A stretch of DNA of 64,000 bases. Source: Meloidogyne chitwoodi (lineage: Eukaryota; Nematoda; Chromadorea; Rhabditida; Meloidogynidae). How positions within the stretch are numbered: position 1 is the first letter of the stretch; the number at the start of each line of letters is the position of its first letter. The position numbers and the translations under genes were made by a program. Shown in pieces: positions 36,430 to 48,120 of the stretch. The DNA is taken from contig JACZZP010000003.1 in assembly GCA_015183035.1 (NCBI GenBank), positions 1,922,001-1,986,000 of the forward strand. Reading direction: 5' to 3'. The notes beneath the pieces are model-generated. The model was not told the DNA's origin, did no database searches, and saw only the letters and a list, made by a program, of their open reading frames with translations.

Positions 36430-38100
36430 AATAATTTAATAGAATTTTTTTTATAATTTTCCAAAATTTTAAATTGAAATTAAACTACATTAATTCTAAT
36501 TTTTATATCCACAAAAATTATTTTTTTTTTAATAGAAAAAATTAAATATAAAATTTTATTTATTTATTTATGCAAATAAAATTATGCAAAATTAAAAAAA
36601 AAATATATTTGCATAATATTTAGTTTGCAAATTTTTTTTTTTTAATTTAAAAATGTAGACAATTTTATTTTTTTTTATTTAAAAATAGAGACAATTTTTT
36701 TATTTATTAAATAAAAATTTATTTAAATCTGAAGAAAAAAAATTTTTTTAATTAAAAAAAATTATTTTAAATTTATAATTAAAATTTAATTTAAAAAAAA
36801 TTTTTAATTTAAATAATTTTTATTTTTTTTTAATTAAGAAAAAAAGTAAAAAAAATTAATTAAGAATAAATAAATACAAGTAAAATTAACAAAAGAAAAC
36901 TTTTAATTCAAATTAAAAGAAGAACAACTTACTCTATGTTCTCTGTCCTTTTCTTAACAAACCTTACTCCTTTTAAATACCTTTTTTTCTTATAATTTTT
37001 TTTTTAATTTAAAGAAAAATTTAATAATTTAAATTAATTTATAAAATTAAAATATTATAAAAATTGAAATTTTTTAATTTTGACAAAAAATTTTTTGTTG
37101 TCAGTTTTGTCAAAAATAAAAATTCATAAAAGAAAATTTCTACTTTTTAAATTAAAATTTTATTTAAAAAATACAAAGTTAAAAAAGAAAAAAGAAAAAA
37201 GAATTTTTATTTAATTAAAAGGAAAAGAAATTTTTAAATTTATTAAGCATTATATAAAACTATGTATACATATGTATGGTACTCTCCTATTATATGAGTG
37301 CCGGAATTTTCGTCACCGCGGAATTTTCGTCACTGGATAAAAATATCGGAACATTCGTCACCGGAATTTTCGTCACTGGTCCTCGAATTTTGGGGTTTGT
37401 GAAAAAATTTAAATTAAACCTGGGACGGATTTAAATTAGTAGGGGAACGAATATATGAAGATGGAGGAGGCATTCTTTTATTTTTTTAAAGACTTTTAAA
37501 AAATAAAATTTAAAAAATTGTTTAATTTAAATCAATTATTTATTAGAGAGAACAGACTTTTTTAGAAAAAATCATTAATCGACTCTTATATTAAATTATT
37601 GAAAAAGAGAAAAGAATTAATAGTGCCTTTTTTATTTTCTATTAAAATATTATAAATTAAATTATTGTATTTACTTTAAATATAATTAATTTAGAACTTT
37701 TTTAATATAATTTTAATTAGCTTTGTTTTTATTCTCCTCTAGTTTTATTCAATAATGTTTGTTAAAATAAAAAATAAAATAATTTTTTAAATAATTTACA
37801 AATAGCATTTTTAGAAAATTTAAAACTTTTACTCTTTTTTTAGTAATTAAAAGTTAAAATATAATTAATATTTTTTTCTTTTAGATTTTGTAAAATAATT
37901 TAAAATGTTTATGACTTATAATTAATTAATTAAATAAATTAAAAGAGAAATAAATTAAAAGCTTTACCTGATTATAGTTGTGAAAGAAAAGATTAATTAT
38001 ATCATAAATTTTAATTTTAATTTTATTAAAAAATAATTTAATATTTAATTTAATATTAAATTTAATTAATTTTATTATTTATTTAAAATTATTAAAACAA
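36430..38100. other. AT-rich intergenic DNA with a short repeat block
   Basis: Mostly A/T runs. Exceptions are the GGAATTTTCGTCAC repeats at ~37300-37380 and, on the minus strand, an exon-like block at 37420-37473 that opens MPPPSSYIRSPTNLNPSQ and ends in a CAG|GT donor without a found partner. Confidence 0.5.
37300..37380. repeat. Short repeats of GGAATTTTCGTCAC
   Basis: Four imperfect copies of GGAATTTTCGTCAC[CT]G within 80 bp (one has GGAACATTCGTCACC), with AAAAATATC between two of them. These are probably subrepeats of a degraded mobile element. Confidence 0.7.
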
Positions 38101-38106
38101 AGAGAA

Positions 38107-40141
38107 ATGTCTTTTTCTCAAAATTCTTCAACAAACAATAATAATAATATTTTATTTTCTTCTTCTTCTTCTTCTAAAGATTTAAATAATATTGAAGATT
38201 TTAATGATTCTTTTATTATTAAAAATAATAATTATATTAATTTAGAAGATCTTGAAAAACAAATTAATAAAGAAACTCTTTTATATTTTTCTAATAATTT
38301 ATTAAATAATAAATTAATATTAGAAAAAGAACAAAATTTACAATCATCATTGAGTAGTACTAATAATAATTTAAATAATACAGAAAATCAAGTATTTTTT
38401 AAAAATATTATACAAAAAATAAAAGCTTTGTTTTCCCCTTATAATTAATTTATTTATTTTAAATATATCCTTTCTCTCTTATATTTATTAAAAATAAATA
38501 TTTTGCTTTGTTAATACATGTATTTTAATTAAAATTATAAATCTTTTTATTTTTTAGAATAATTTAAAAGAAAAAAGACCAACAAAATGTGTTGTCTGTA
38601 CTGGGATAGCAAAATGTAATTATTTTGATGTTCCTAGTTGTATAGGTAATTATTTTTATTTATTCTTAAAAATTGCTAAAAATTTTTTTAATTTAATTAT
38701 TATTATTTTTAGGTTGTCGTTCATTTTTTCGACGTTCTATTTTAGGTCACCAACGTTTATATAATTGCAAAAATAATGAAAATTGTCAAATTCAGAAAGG
38801 TCATATCTTAATAAAAATATTTTTTATTAATTTAATTTTCTAAAGGTGAACGTTGCCGTGCTTGTCGTTTTGATCAATGTATTCTTAGTGGAATGGACTT
38901 TCGTACTCTTCAAAAATTTCCAGAAGGAATTGATATAAATAAAATAAATAATATTTTAACTGTAAGAAAACGTCAATTAATTTCAAAAAAAACTTTAGGT
39001 TTTCAGAATAAAGAAAATTCAATTATTTTGGTAAATTAATTAATTAAATAATTAATTAAATATCTATTTATTATTTTAGCATAAAGAATTTTTATCTGAA
39101 ATAAAAAGACCTGATTTAGAATTATTAAAAATGTTAAAATATTCTGATGATTGTCTTTTACATATTAGATATTCAGAAACTGATCTTGAAACAATTTTTC
39201 CTTCTTTTAAAAGTATTTTTGATATTCTCCAATCTTTTAATTTAAATTGTGCAAATCAATCTATTTTATCAAAATTTAACATGTTTTCGGTAAAATAAAA
39301 TAAAATTTAATTTTATAAATTAATTAATTTAGAAAAAAAGAATAATTCCAAAAAATTCTGGTTATTTTTCTCAAAAATTTAAAGAAGGAAAAGATTTTTT
39401 AAGTTTTTTAACTCCAACTTGGTTATTTATTGACTCATTTTTATTTATTGAATTAACAAAAACATGGACAATTCTTCAACAACTTTCTTTAGAAGACAAA
39501 GTTTTTTTTTTATTTTAAAACTTTAATTTATTAAAAATTAATTTAGTTAAAACTTTATTTTCATAATGGACTTACAACAATGGTTTTTAGTCAATTATTT
39601 TATAGTAAAAATATTCAAAAAAGTGAAATATTTTTAGTTCCTTCTGGATTTAGTCCTTTATTTATTAATAATGACAAAATTAATTTAAATTTAGCTTATA
39701 ATCATTTATTAATAATAAAAGAAGCTAATTTAACTAGAGAAGAATTTTTACTTCTCAGATCTGCTATATTTTTTCATACTGGTTTGGAATTTATTTAAAA
39801 TATAAAAATTTATTTATTTATTTTTTTTATAGCTTTAACTGAATTATCAAGCAATGGATGTAAAATATTACAAATTGAACTTGATAAACTCTCTCAGGCA
39901 TTAATGCTTTATGAGAGGAATAAATGGGGGGATATTAGGGGAGCAGAAAGATATACTTATTTGGTAATTACATAAATATATATTATTTTAATTTATATTT
40001 ATTTAGATGTTATTAATAACTAAAGCATTACAAATTGGCAAAGTTCATCGAAAATTTCTTAAAAATTATACGGAAATGAAACAAAATTTATATAAAATTA
40101 ATCATCCAAAATTTGTTGATAATTTAATATTTGGAAAATAA
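38107..40141 (+). CDS. Nuclear hormone receptor (nematode type)
   Basis: Eight or so exons give a receptor with a Ser/Asn-rich N-terminus (MSFSQNSSTNNNNN; exon 1 is 38107-38391). The C4 DNA-binding domain reads CVVCTGIAKCNYFDVPSC, then CRSFFRRSILGHQ, CKNNENCQI and CRACRFDQCILSGM. The first-finger helix has RSFFRRS where classical receptors have KGFFRR, as in the supplementary receptors of nematodes. The ligand-binding region follows (LTPTWLFIDSFLFIELTKTW, LYFHNGLTTMVFSQLF) and ends NLIFGK before TAA 40139-40141. It is predicted to be a ligand-regulated transcription factor; no ligand can be named. Confidence 0.85.
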
Positions 40142-40925
40142 AATATATTTATAATTAGAGAAATTATCTGACTTTAATTTCATCTTTTGTATAAAATATA
40201 TTTTATTTATTTATTTTTATTCAGCTGTTGCAAGTCCCAAAATTTTCAAATGTTTATTTACAATTTTTGCAAACATTTTTATGTTTTTCATCTAATTCTA
40301 TTTTTGTTTATAAAAATCCTATCCAACTCTAACCACAAAAAAAGTTATGGTCCAAAAACCGCAACTACTGCCCCTTTTTCTCTTTTCAAAAAACACGTTT
40401 TTTGATATTTTTTCGACTTTTTCAAAAAGTATACATTCGATAGCCCTTTCAAAAATCTATCGAATAGATACAACTTTTTATACAAAAAAATCAAAATTTA
40501 AAAAGTTATTTAAAAAAATTCAAAAAAACGCCCTATACGCATAGGTGGAATTTTCTCAATATTTTTTTAAAAAAGAACAGATTGTACAAACAAAAAATAA
40601 AAATTATTTTTGGATGTTTTGGCTCTCATTAATTAACAATAATTTTGTACATAAAAATCATTTTTTATTTTTTAAATAAAAGGTAAATATTTTCAAGACT
40701 GTTGACTAATAATGACCCTTCTTCTTCTTTTTTTTCATGGAAAATCCAAATAATAATTTTCCTTTTGTTTGCCGATAATGAAAATTATAGAAAAATGGAA
40801 AGAAAAGACCAAATCCTTTATTATTTTTTAAAAGATTATTCTTCTTTATTTTTCCTTTAAATATATGTTTTGTTATAAAAATGACTTTACTTCCTTTTTT
40901 TTAAATAAAAATCATATTTTAATTT
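40142..40925. other. Intergenic region
   Basis: No exon recognised. A less AT-rich patch (~40340-40560) gives short overlapping ORFs with no conserved feature. Confidence 0.4.
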
Positions 40926-40932
40926 TATAAAA

Positions 40933-41768
40933 ATGAAAAATAATTTTTTAAATAATTCTTCAAACAATCCAAATTTAATAAAACAAAAATTAGTAAATAT
41001 TCAAAAACAACAAAAGTTGCCTTATGATGATTTGGATGAAATTGAGCCAACAATTCCAATTGATTGGTTAAAGCCTAATAAGGTATATTTTTAATTATAT
41101 TTAATTTTATTTATAAAAAGTTGAAAATAATTAATTTAAAAAATAATAATTTTTTACCGTTTTTTGTGTTTATTTTATCACAACTTTTGACATAATAATT
41201 ATCTAAAAATTCCCAAATTTAAAATAATTTTGGTTAATAATTTATTTAATATTTAATTATAATTTCAAGGTAATTCTCTTTTTAAATAGAAGATTAATTT
41301 AAAATATTAAAAAAAATATTTTATTCTTTTTTTTCAGAAACAAATAAAAGAATTAAAAATTAAAAAAAAGAAAGAAGAAAAAAATAATTCTTCTTTAGTT
41401 CGTCCTTGGTCTGCTTATGCATTATTTTTTCGTGAAATACAAAATGAAATACGTGAAGAACATATTGGTGGAAATATTTCATTTGGAGAATTATCAAAAA
41501 TAATTGCAAGTAAATGGGAAAAAATGAATAAAAAAGACAAAATGGTAAATAAATAAATTTTATTTTTTTTTAATTTTTATCTGTGCTGAATCTTCTTAAA
41601 ATAATTAATAATTGAAATGATCTCAAAAATTGAAAAAAAAATAATTCTGAATTTTTAAAAAAAATGTAGGTTTATAGTGAGCAAATTAAAGAACGTAGAC
41701 GAAGAATGCTTCGAGCAAAAGCTAATGTGCATGCACTCAAATTAATTTTTGGAAAAGAAAAACAATAA
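40933..41768 (+). CDS. HMG-box protein
   Basis: Exons 40933-41082, ~41339-41544 and ~41670-41768 encode about 150 aa. The acidic N-terminal part (PYDDLDEIEPTIPIDWL) is followed by a Lys-rich stretch and a single HMG box: RPWSAYALFFREIQNEIREE, ISFGELSKIIASKWEKM, YSEQIKERRRRM. The end is a basic helix, LKLIFGKEKQ. The box resembles the non-specific or TOX-like class in its R/KP-x-S-A-Y-x-L-F-F opening. A chromatin or transcription role is likely; the exact orthologue is not identified. Confidence 0.8.
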
Positions 41769-42340
41769 AAACAAATAATTAATTAATTGAATAATTATTT
41801 TTCATTTATTTATTTTTAAATAAAATTGGGAGATCAATAAGGATATTTTTATTAAAATTATATATTTTTTATTTTTTTATTTTGCTAACACCCAAAAGAG
41901 AAGAAGCAAAATAATCAGTAAGAATTGAAGCAACAGATTCTACTGGTCTGGTGAATAAAAAATAACTTTCTTGAAAATAAAAGAGAAAAATAGAATATTG
42001 TAAATATTATATATATGTAGAATTGGTTAACAGAAAGAAGAATAAAATTCAGATTTATGAAAGAATTGATGAATAATTGTAAAAGTCATTTAATACTAAT
42101 AAAAATAAATTATTTATTTTATTATTCCCATTTAATCTTAATAAATTATTTATTTTATTTTTTTAAATATTTTTTTAAAATTTAATTTTAATATAAATTT
42201 AAATATAAATATTTACGTGGAATATTGTGTGCAATTAAAGTGAAGGAGAGAAATCCAATTATTTTTTTATTCTATATCTTCATCAGTTATTGAGCCTGAA
42301 TTTTTTATCTAATAGTAAAGCATTTGTTGGCCCTTAGATG
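41769..42340. other. Intergenic AT-rich DNA
   Basis: No exon recognised. Confidence 0.4.
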
Positions 42341-42740
42341 GAATGATGTTATAAGTCCCGGTGTGGCGTGCGATGTTATGTTAATAATGCCCTATAGATG
42401 TTATTGTCCCACTGCTGTGGGTCCCAAAGGTGTTATTGTTGTTGTTCCCAAAGGTGTTAATGTCCCCAAAGGCGATGCAGGCATATGAGCTAGAGGGAGC
42501 GTGGAGGGGAGGCCTTTCTGTTATATTTATTTGTTGGTCGGCGTCGAGGCCGACTTCCCGGGAAGCGCTTGGATATATTGACTACTCTACGCTTGCAAGT
42601 GAATAGCGGAGTGATTAGCTAAGTGACTTTGCAGAGTGACTTATTTTCGCTGCTTTCCATTTCCTTATATGCTGGGACTTTGTTCATCCCTTTTCTTATC
42701 TTTCCATCTTTAGCCTGGCAGGATCAAAGTCTGCCTTACA
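42330..42740. other. GC-rich non-coding island
   Basis: About 400 bp with far higher G+C than its surroundings and no long ORF. It has GATGTTATT-like and CCCAAAGGTGTTA repeats (42417-42473), the hairpin-forming GGTCGGCGTCGAGGCCGAC (near 42536) and AGTGACTT twice (42621-42642). It begins near TGTTATAAGTCCC and ends CTTACA, so a solo LTR is possible, but no target duplication was found. A structured RNA gene or a CpG-like regulatory element are alternatives. Confidence 0.45.
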
Positions 42741-43073
42741 TAATTTTATTAGTTTGTTTAACTGAATTTTAAACGTTTTACAAATGGTTAAACATTAAAC
42801 ATAGGAATTAAATATATATCCTCTACCAAAAAATCCAATTAAATAGAATAATTATTATTTAATTAATACATATATCAACCTATATGTGTAAACATTTTTT
42901 AAATAAATATTGGCAATATATATAAATATAATTTATTTATCTAATTAAATCATTAAAGCCAAATATAATTTAATTTATAATAAACAATAAATCAATTTCC
43001 AATATTTTGTGTAATTAATATTATTTTAAAAATAATTTCTTTTTTCAGATTAATTAAATTTTATATTAAAAAT

Positions 43074-43283
43074 ATGAATAAAATTTTATATTTATTAGCA
43101 ATTTGTTTATTAACAATTAATTTACTATTTTTAAAAGATCAAATTTTAGCTGAAGAATTTAAAGGAAAAATTAATGGAAATAATACTAATAACAAAAATA
43201 ACAAACAAATTACTACAAAAACTACAAAAAAAGTTGTGGATAAATTGTTTCATCTGGATTATATATATATACCTATACAATAA
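43074..43283 (+). CDS. Small secreted Lys/Asn/Thr-rich protein
   Basis: A 69-aa single-exon ORF begins MNKILYLLAICLLTINLLFL, a clear signal peptide with cleavage near ILA|EEFKG. The mature part is Asn/Lys/Thr rich (NNTNNKNNKQITTKTTKK) without Cys. It is preceded by a TTTTTTCAG acceptor, consistent with trans-splicing or an upstream exon. The family is unknown; it may be spurious. Confidence 0.4.
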   Translation: MNKILYLLAICLLTINLLFLKDQILAEEFKGKINGNNTNNKNNKQITTKTTKKVVDKLFHLDYIYIPIQ

Positions 43284-43913
43284 TAATAAAATAAAATAAT
43301 TAAAATGTTTAATTAAAATAAAATATTTAAGCGACAATTAAAGAATATTTTTACTAATATAATTTTTCTTTTTAATTATTTTCTAATACATGGTACATAT
43401 TTTTTTAATAAAAAAGAATAAAATATATCTTAAATTTATTTTTAAAATCAATATAATTATTAAAATATTTTATTTAAATAAATAAAAAGACAATTATAAT
43501 ATTATTATTTTACGAGCCTTTGAAGCCACAGCGCGGCTTCTAAAGGCTTTTTTAGTTTAAAAAAACTATTTTCGGCTCTACTTCACTTTATGAGTCCCAA
43601 CAGAATTTAGCAACAATGTAAACAATGGTAGCGAAGGAAATGGTCTTAGTCACTGGTCTTCTTACATTAGTGCTAATGATGGGGGACAAGGACTAAGCCA
43701 GGTCTCCTAATAGTGCCCTTTTGACTAACTGTTAGACTGGCTTTTATACTATCATAAACATGCTGGCTTATATAGTAAACACTCCACCTTAACACATATC
43801 CAACAATTATATTTAATATTTTACTATAAAAGCATATATAAATTTTAATCTAAATCAATTGTTTTGCTGCTTTCTACATATTTGCTCATTCAACGCAACC
43901 AACTAGTGCTCTA

Positions 43914-44184
43914 ATGGCTCAAGGAATGTTCACTTCTCTGATGGTTGTCCTCGTCTCCAGTGCTGCTATTCTTCAACTCGTCTCTGCCGCTGATTGCGAC
44001 TTCCAAGTGAGGGAATATGGCACCGCTGGATTCGTTGGATTTGGAGTTGTGTTGGGAACGTAAGTTTTTTTTTATTTTTTAATATTTTAATAAAAATATA
44101 TTTTTATTTTTAAGTTTTCTTCTGATCGGAAGCATCTGCAATGTGTCCTCGTACTGTGCTGGCTCATCATCGAAAAAGCCATAA
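43914..44184 (+). CDS. 71-aa secreted/membrane protein, copy 2
   Basis: Exons 43914-44059 and 44115-44184 (216 bases, 71 codons plus stop). Protein as in copy 1: a signal peptide ending LQLVSA, then DCDFQVREYGTAG, a hydrophobic segment FVGFGVVLGTFLLIGSICN and a Ser/Lys tail. About 400 bp of upstream sequence, back to 43503, is also duplicated, so the promoter is shared. Reading direction is opposite to copy 1, so the two genes are transcribed away from each other, toward the outer flanks. Confidence 0.8.
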
Positions 44185-44221
44185 GCGGAAGAAGTAGAAA
44201 GAAATGAATAGATGATGATGA

Positions 44222-44470
44222 TCACTTCCATATATTCTCTAGTATTTCTTTTTGTATAACAAAATCCCTCATAATTATTTCCTTTGTTGTAATTGCTAAT
44301 GTCCTAAACTTTCTTTTTTTGTTGTTCACTTGTATTAATAAATATATAAAAGATTTAATTTTGTCTAAATAATAAGAGAAAGTCAGACTTTTTAATTTAT
44401 TAAACAAATCTATGTGAGAAAAATTTAGAAATTTATGTTTTGGACCTTTAGGCAGATTTTTATTTTCCAT
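44222..44470 (-). CDS. 82-aa ORF, second copy (doubtful gene)
   Basis: Same translation as 29172-29420. It lies 3' of and convergent with the 71-aa gene. See that entry for the caveats. Confidence 0.3.
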   Translation of the reverse strand: MENKNLPKGPKHKFLNFSHIDLFNKLKSLTFSYYLDKIKSFIYLLIQVNNKKRKFRTLAITTKEIIMRDFVIQKEILENIWK

Positions 44471-44924
44471 TCTTTTTTTTTTGTGTTATAAAAATAACTA
44501 TGTGCTACGTCCGTCTTTTATTTTTCCTTTAGAACTAAAAAGAAATAAAAAATAAAAAGGAAAAGCAATCTAAAATACCTTAACCTAGTAACCTTCAATG
44601 AGACAACCAATTCAATTGGATTAGCATGTTTTCTTAAATATAAAAATAAATAAATACATGCTGTGGAGATGTAATTTAAGTCCTCAAAAGAATTTTTTTT
44701 ATAAAAGCTTACCAAGAGATTGAACTTTTTTTTTTTTGATAAAAATATATTTAAATGTTTTGGTAAAATAAGAAAATTAAAATTGTTTTTCAAAGTGCAA
44801 TTTCACTCCTTTGTCACAGGGCAATTTTCTTCTTTTTTAATGGTACATGATTTAAACATTTCTTTTAAATTAAAAAACATTTAAAAATGATATAATATTA
44901 CTTTTACATTTATTTTTAAAGAAA

Positions 44925-47900
44925 ATGCTCAATTATTTTCAATTATCATTATTTTATTTGTTCTTTTTTATTTCTAAATTCAAAGCCCAACAAAAACCAC
45001 AATTACGAAGTGTACCCATTCCTTTACATATGGACGAAATGTTAAATTCTGGTCGTCAGATTTATGATAAACAATCAACACCAACACAAAATATTGGTTA
45101 TTTTTAAAGAAATTATAATTTAGCTTAAATAAAAAATTCTAGTATTTCTCTATTTTTCCCTTTTACATTTTTTCAGGTTTACCCACATTTGTCAAATTAG
45201 CCATGTATATTGAAGGTATTGGTTCATTTAGAACACACACAATGGCAAGTCTTTCAATTATTTATTTAAATATTTTTATAGGACTTTCAATTAGATGTTT
45301 ATCTTCAACAATTTTGGAGAGATCCTAGATTAGCTCACAATGAAAAAAGGTTAGAGAAGAAATAACCCTTAGGTAATTCTTTTTTATTTTTTTAAGTCGA
45401 ATTCTTATTCGTGACAAAGCAATTCTTAACAGAATTTGGCATCCAGATGTTTATTTTGCAAAGTAAATAATTAATTAAATATAAATTATATATTTTTAGT
45501 GCACGAATAGCCCAATTTCATGAAGTTACTCAACCTAATTTTTTGCTTTGGATTGACCCAGATGGTTCAATTCTTTATGACACTCGAGTATCAATGGTCG
45601 TAATCTGTGCTATGAATTTGAAGAATTTTCCTTTAGATTCGCAGTGGTGTCATTTACGCATTTTGAGCTGTTTGTTTTTTGATTAATTTTTAAATTTAAC
45701 AAATTAAGATGCTTATGATATTCATCATTTAAAAATTGAATGGGTTGATCAAGAACCCATAACTAAAAATATGAATATAACAGTAATTAATTAATTAATT
45801 TAAAAATTAATAATTAATATTTTATTAGATGAGTGATATGGATATTGTTAAATTAGTCCCTGGAACTTGTGATGGAAATTACAGTACAGGTAAATAAATT
45901 AAATAAATTAGAGGCAGGGTTATTTGTAAAAGTAAAGGTGTTTGGAGTTGTGTAACTGCAGAATTCTTTGTTGCTCGTGAATTAACTCATCACATTTTAC
46001 AAACATATGTTCCTACAACATTAATTGTTGTTAGTTAATTTATATAATTTGAAAAATAAAATATTTTAAATATTTTTTAAGGTTATTAGTTGGTTCAGTT
46101 TTTGGCTTGATGTTGAAGTAATTTTATTTTTAATTTAAAAGAATTTAATTTTTATTTAATAGGCAGTGCCAGCTCGAGTATCTTTGGCAATTACAACACT
46201 TTTAACACTTTCAACACAAGCTAATTCTGTTAAAAATTCTTTACCTGAAGTTAGCTACATGAAAAGCTTGGGTATTTTTTTTTTAAACTTTTAATTAATT
46301 TATTATTTGTTTTATTTTCATACAGATTTGTTTTTGGCTGTTTCTGTTTTGTTAGTTTATATTTAAAAAAAACAATTCTTTATTTTATAGGTTTGTTTTT
46401 GGTGTGCTCATAGAATTTACAATTGTAAATTACACTCAAAGAAACGGTTTTTTATTTAAAAAAATAATTAAATTTAATAAAATTACCTTACCTTTCTTTA
46501 ATAATTATATAAATTGCTTTTATATTTTTAATAATAAATTAGCAAATTATATGTCTGATGATTGTTCATCATCTTCAGAGACACATCATAGTGAGCTAAT
46601 TGCTAGCTTTGCAAATTTTTCTAATATTTTTTTTTTCGTTTTCCTTGCGCTTTTTCAGCTTTATATTTTTAAGCTCATAATGCTTTTTTTACCCAAAAAT
46701 TAATTTATTATAAAAATTTAAAAATAACAATTTACAGCAACAATGGCTGCAGCTGGACTTTTAGATGAAAAAGAAGATAATAATATTTTAAAATGTAATT
46801 GTATTGCATTTATTTGTAAAATAATTAATCAATTTTGTAAACAAATAATTTTGGTAAGTTATAAAATAATTTTAAAAAATTAAATTAATTTTTTAAAGAA
46901 AAAAGAACCTAAACAATCAACTTCTAAAAAACAATCTTTTTGGCATAACATTTCGCCAAGAAATTGGAAAAATAAAAATTTAAATAAAAAAATGATGGAT
47001 TTGGAAAAAGGAAAGATTTACAAAGATAATAGAAAAGAAGAAGAAGGCAATTTATGTTTTAATAGAAAACTCTCATCCTCTAAAGTATTTAAATCTTTTT
47101 TAATTTATATTTTTGTTTTAAAGAAATTCTTGGCCATGGAAAGGGAGAAAACTACTGCAAACTCATTTTGTGGTTGGAACAATTCAAAACAGCTTCAAAT
47201 TATTTCTTCTTCCAATTTAACTAATAACAAGGAAATTACTACTAAAAATTTATTTTCCAATGTACCAATTATTATTTGTAAAGAAAGTATAGATGAAAAT
47301 GAAGAAGAAATTAATGAATATGGATTAAACTTACTTCAGAGAAGAGATTGTCAGTTAAAACAAAGAGTTGTTGATGATAAACGTGAAGCTGCTAGACTTG
47401 CAAATTGGGCAAAACCTGAGCTTAGTTGTGAAGCTTTATCTTTTCAAAAAGACCAAAAACTCAAATCTACACAAGATTTTTTGCTGGTTAATCAGTCTGA
47501 AAATATTGAAGTATTTTTAAAAAGCATTATATCAAATAAAACTTTAAAATCTTTTATTAAAAAGGTTCGATCGGAAGATTATTCTACCGCTAAATTATCC
47601 ACACCACCTGCCTTAAGAAAAACAGTTTCTACATTATTTTCTTCCAAATTCTCTCAACATTCTACGCCAAATAAGCAGAGTGCTGTCCAGTTAAAATGTT
47701 TAGGGGCGGAGAGTTCTTCATCACCTTCCGCGAAGTTGACAACAGAGTCACCAATTTCAAGGTCTTTATCGCGGCGGGCTTCTGCAATGGCATCACTTCT
47801 AGATCCAATAAACATTGGGTCAGATGGAAGACGAGAATCTTTTACTTCCACAACACCAAATGTGGGGAGTCTAACTAGTGGAGATTTACAGCAAACGATG

Positions 47901-48120
47901 ACACCACGTTCTAAATGGAGACACGCAATTCGGAAATTACAAATGAATAAGTTTTTTAAAAATTGGAAAATTAATAGTCAAAACAAAAAAATTTTATAGA
48001 AGAGAAGCAGGTCGAATTCAGGCTAAAAAAATTGATGCTTGGAGTCGTTGGGCATTCCCTCTAAGTTATTTTTCATTTCACGCTGCTTATTGGTACTACT
48101 ATTTAAGATTGGCTGTATAA
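44925..48120 (+). CDS. Cys-loop ligand-gated anion channel subunit
   Basis: About 14 exons. A signal peptide (MLNYFQLSLFYLFFFISKFK) precedes a ligand-binding domain with DVYLQQFWRDPRLA, ILNRIWHPDVYFAN, WIDPDGSILYDTRVSM, the Cys-loop CAMNLKNFPLDSQWC (13 residues between Cys) and a second Cys pair (GTCDGNYSTG...WSC) typical of glycine/glutamate-type receptors. M1 is YVPTTLIVVISWFSFWL. M2 starts PARVSLAITTLLTLSTQANS, whose Pro-Ala-Arg predicts anion selectivity. M3 contains FVFGVLIEFTIVNYTQR. A very long Ser/Thr-rich M3-M4 loop (to ~47950) precedes M4, PLSYFSFHAAYWYYYLRLAV. The last intron (~47951-48000) was inferred to restore frame. Ligand unknown. Confidence 0.85.

Larger units (their letters stand above)
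43503..44925. repeat. Right arm of the ~1.43 kb inverted duplication
   Basis: Reverse complement of 28701-30138. Its outer edge touches the start codon of the cys-loop channel gene, so that gene's upstream region is part of the duplicated DNA. Differences from the left arm are mostly single bases and homopolymer lengths. Confidence 0.95.

Noticed and set aside
37420..37473. First exon of a minus-strand gene (MPPPSSYIRSPTNLNPSQ)
   Set aside because: Good start and donor, but no partner exon between it and the start of Cys-rich gene C; could be chance.
40187..40544. Two overlapping plus-strand ORFs
   Set aside because: Phe/Leu/Lys-rich by base composition, no splice or domain support.
42347..42740. 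Definite solo LTR
   Set aside because: The TG and CA ends can be chosen, but no matching target-site duplication or second LTR was found, so only a possibility is stated.
44518..44793. 91-codon minus-strand ORF in the right duplication arm
   Set aside because: The same stretch in the left arm (28850-29110) is frame-disrupted by A-run length differences, so it is not a conserved gene.
47654..47878. ORFs overlapping the channel's M3-M4 loop in other frames
   Set aside because: Shadows of the coding loop in the real frame.
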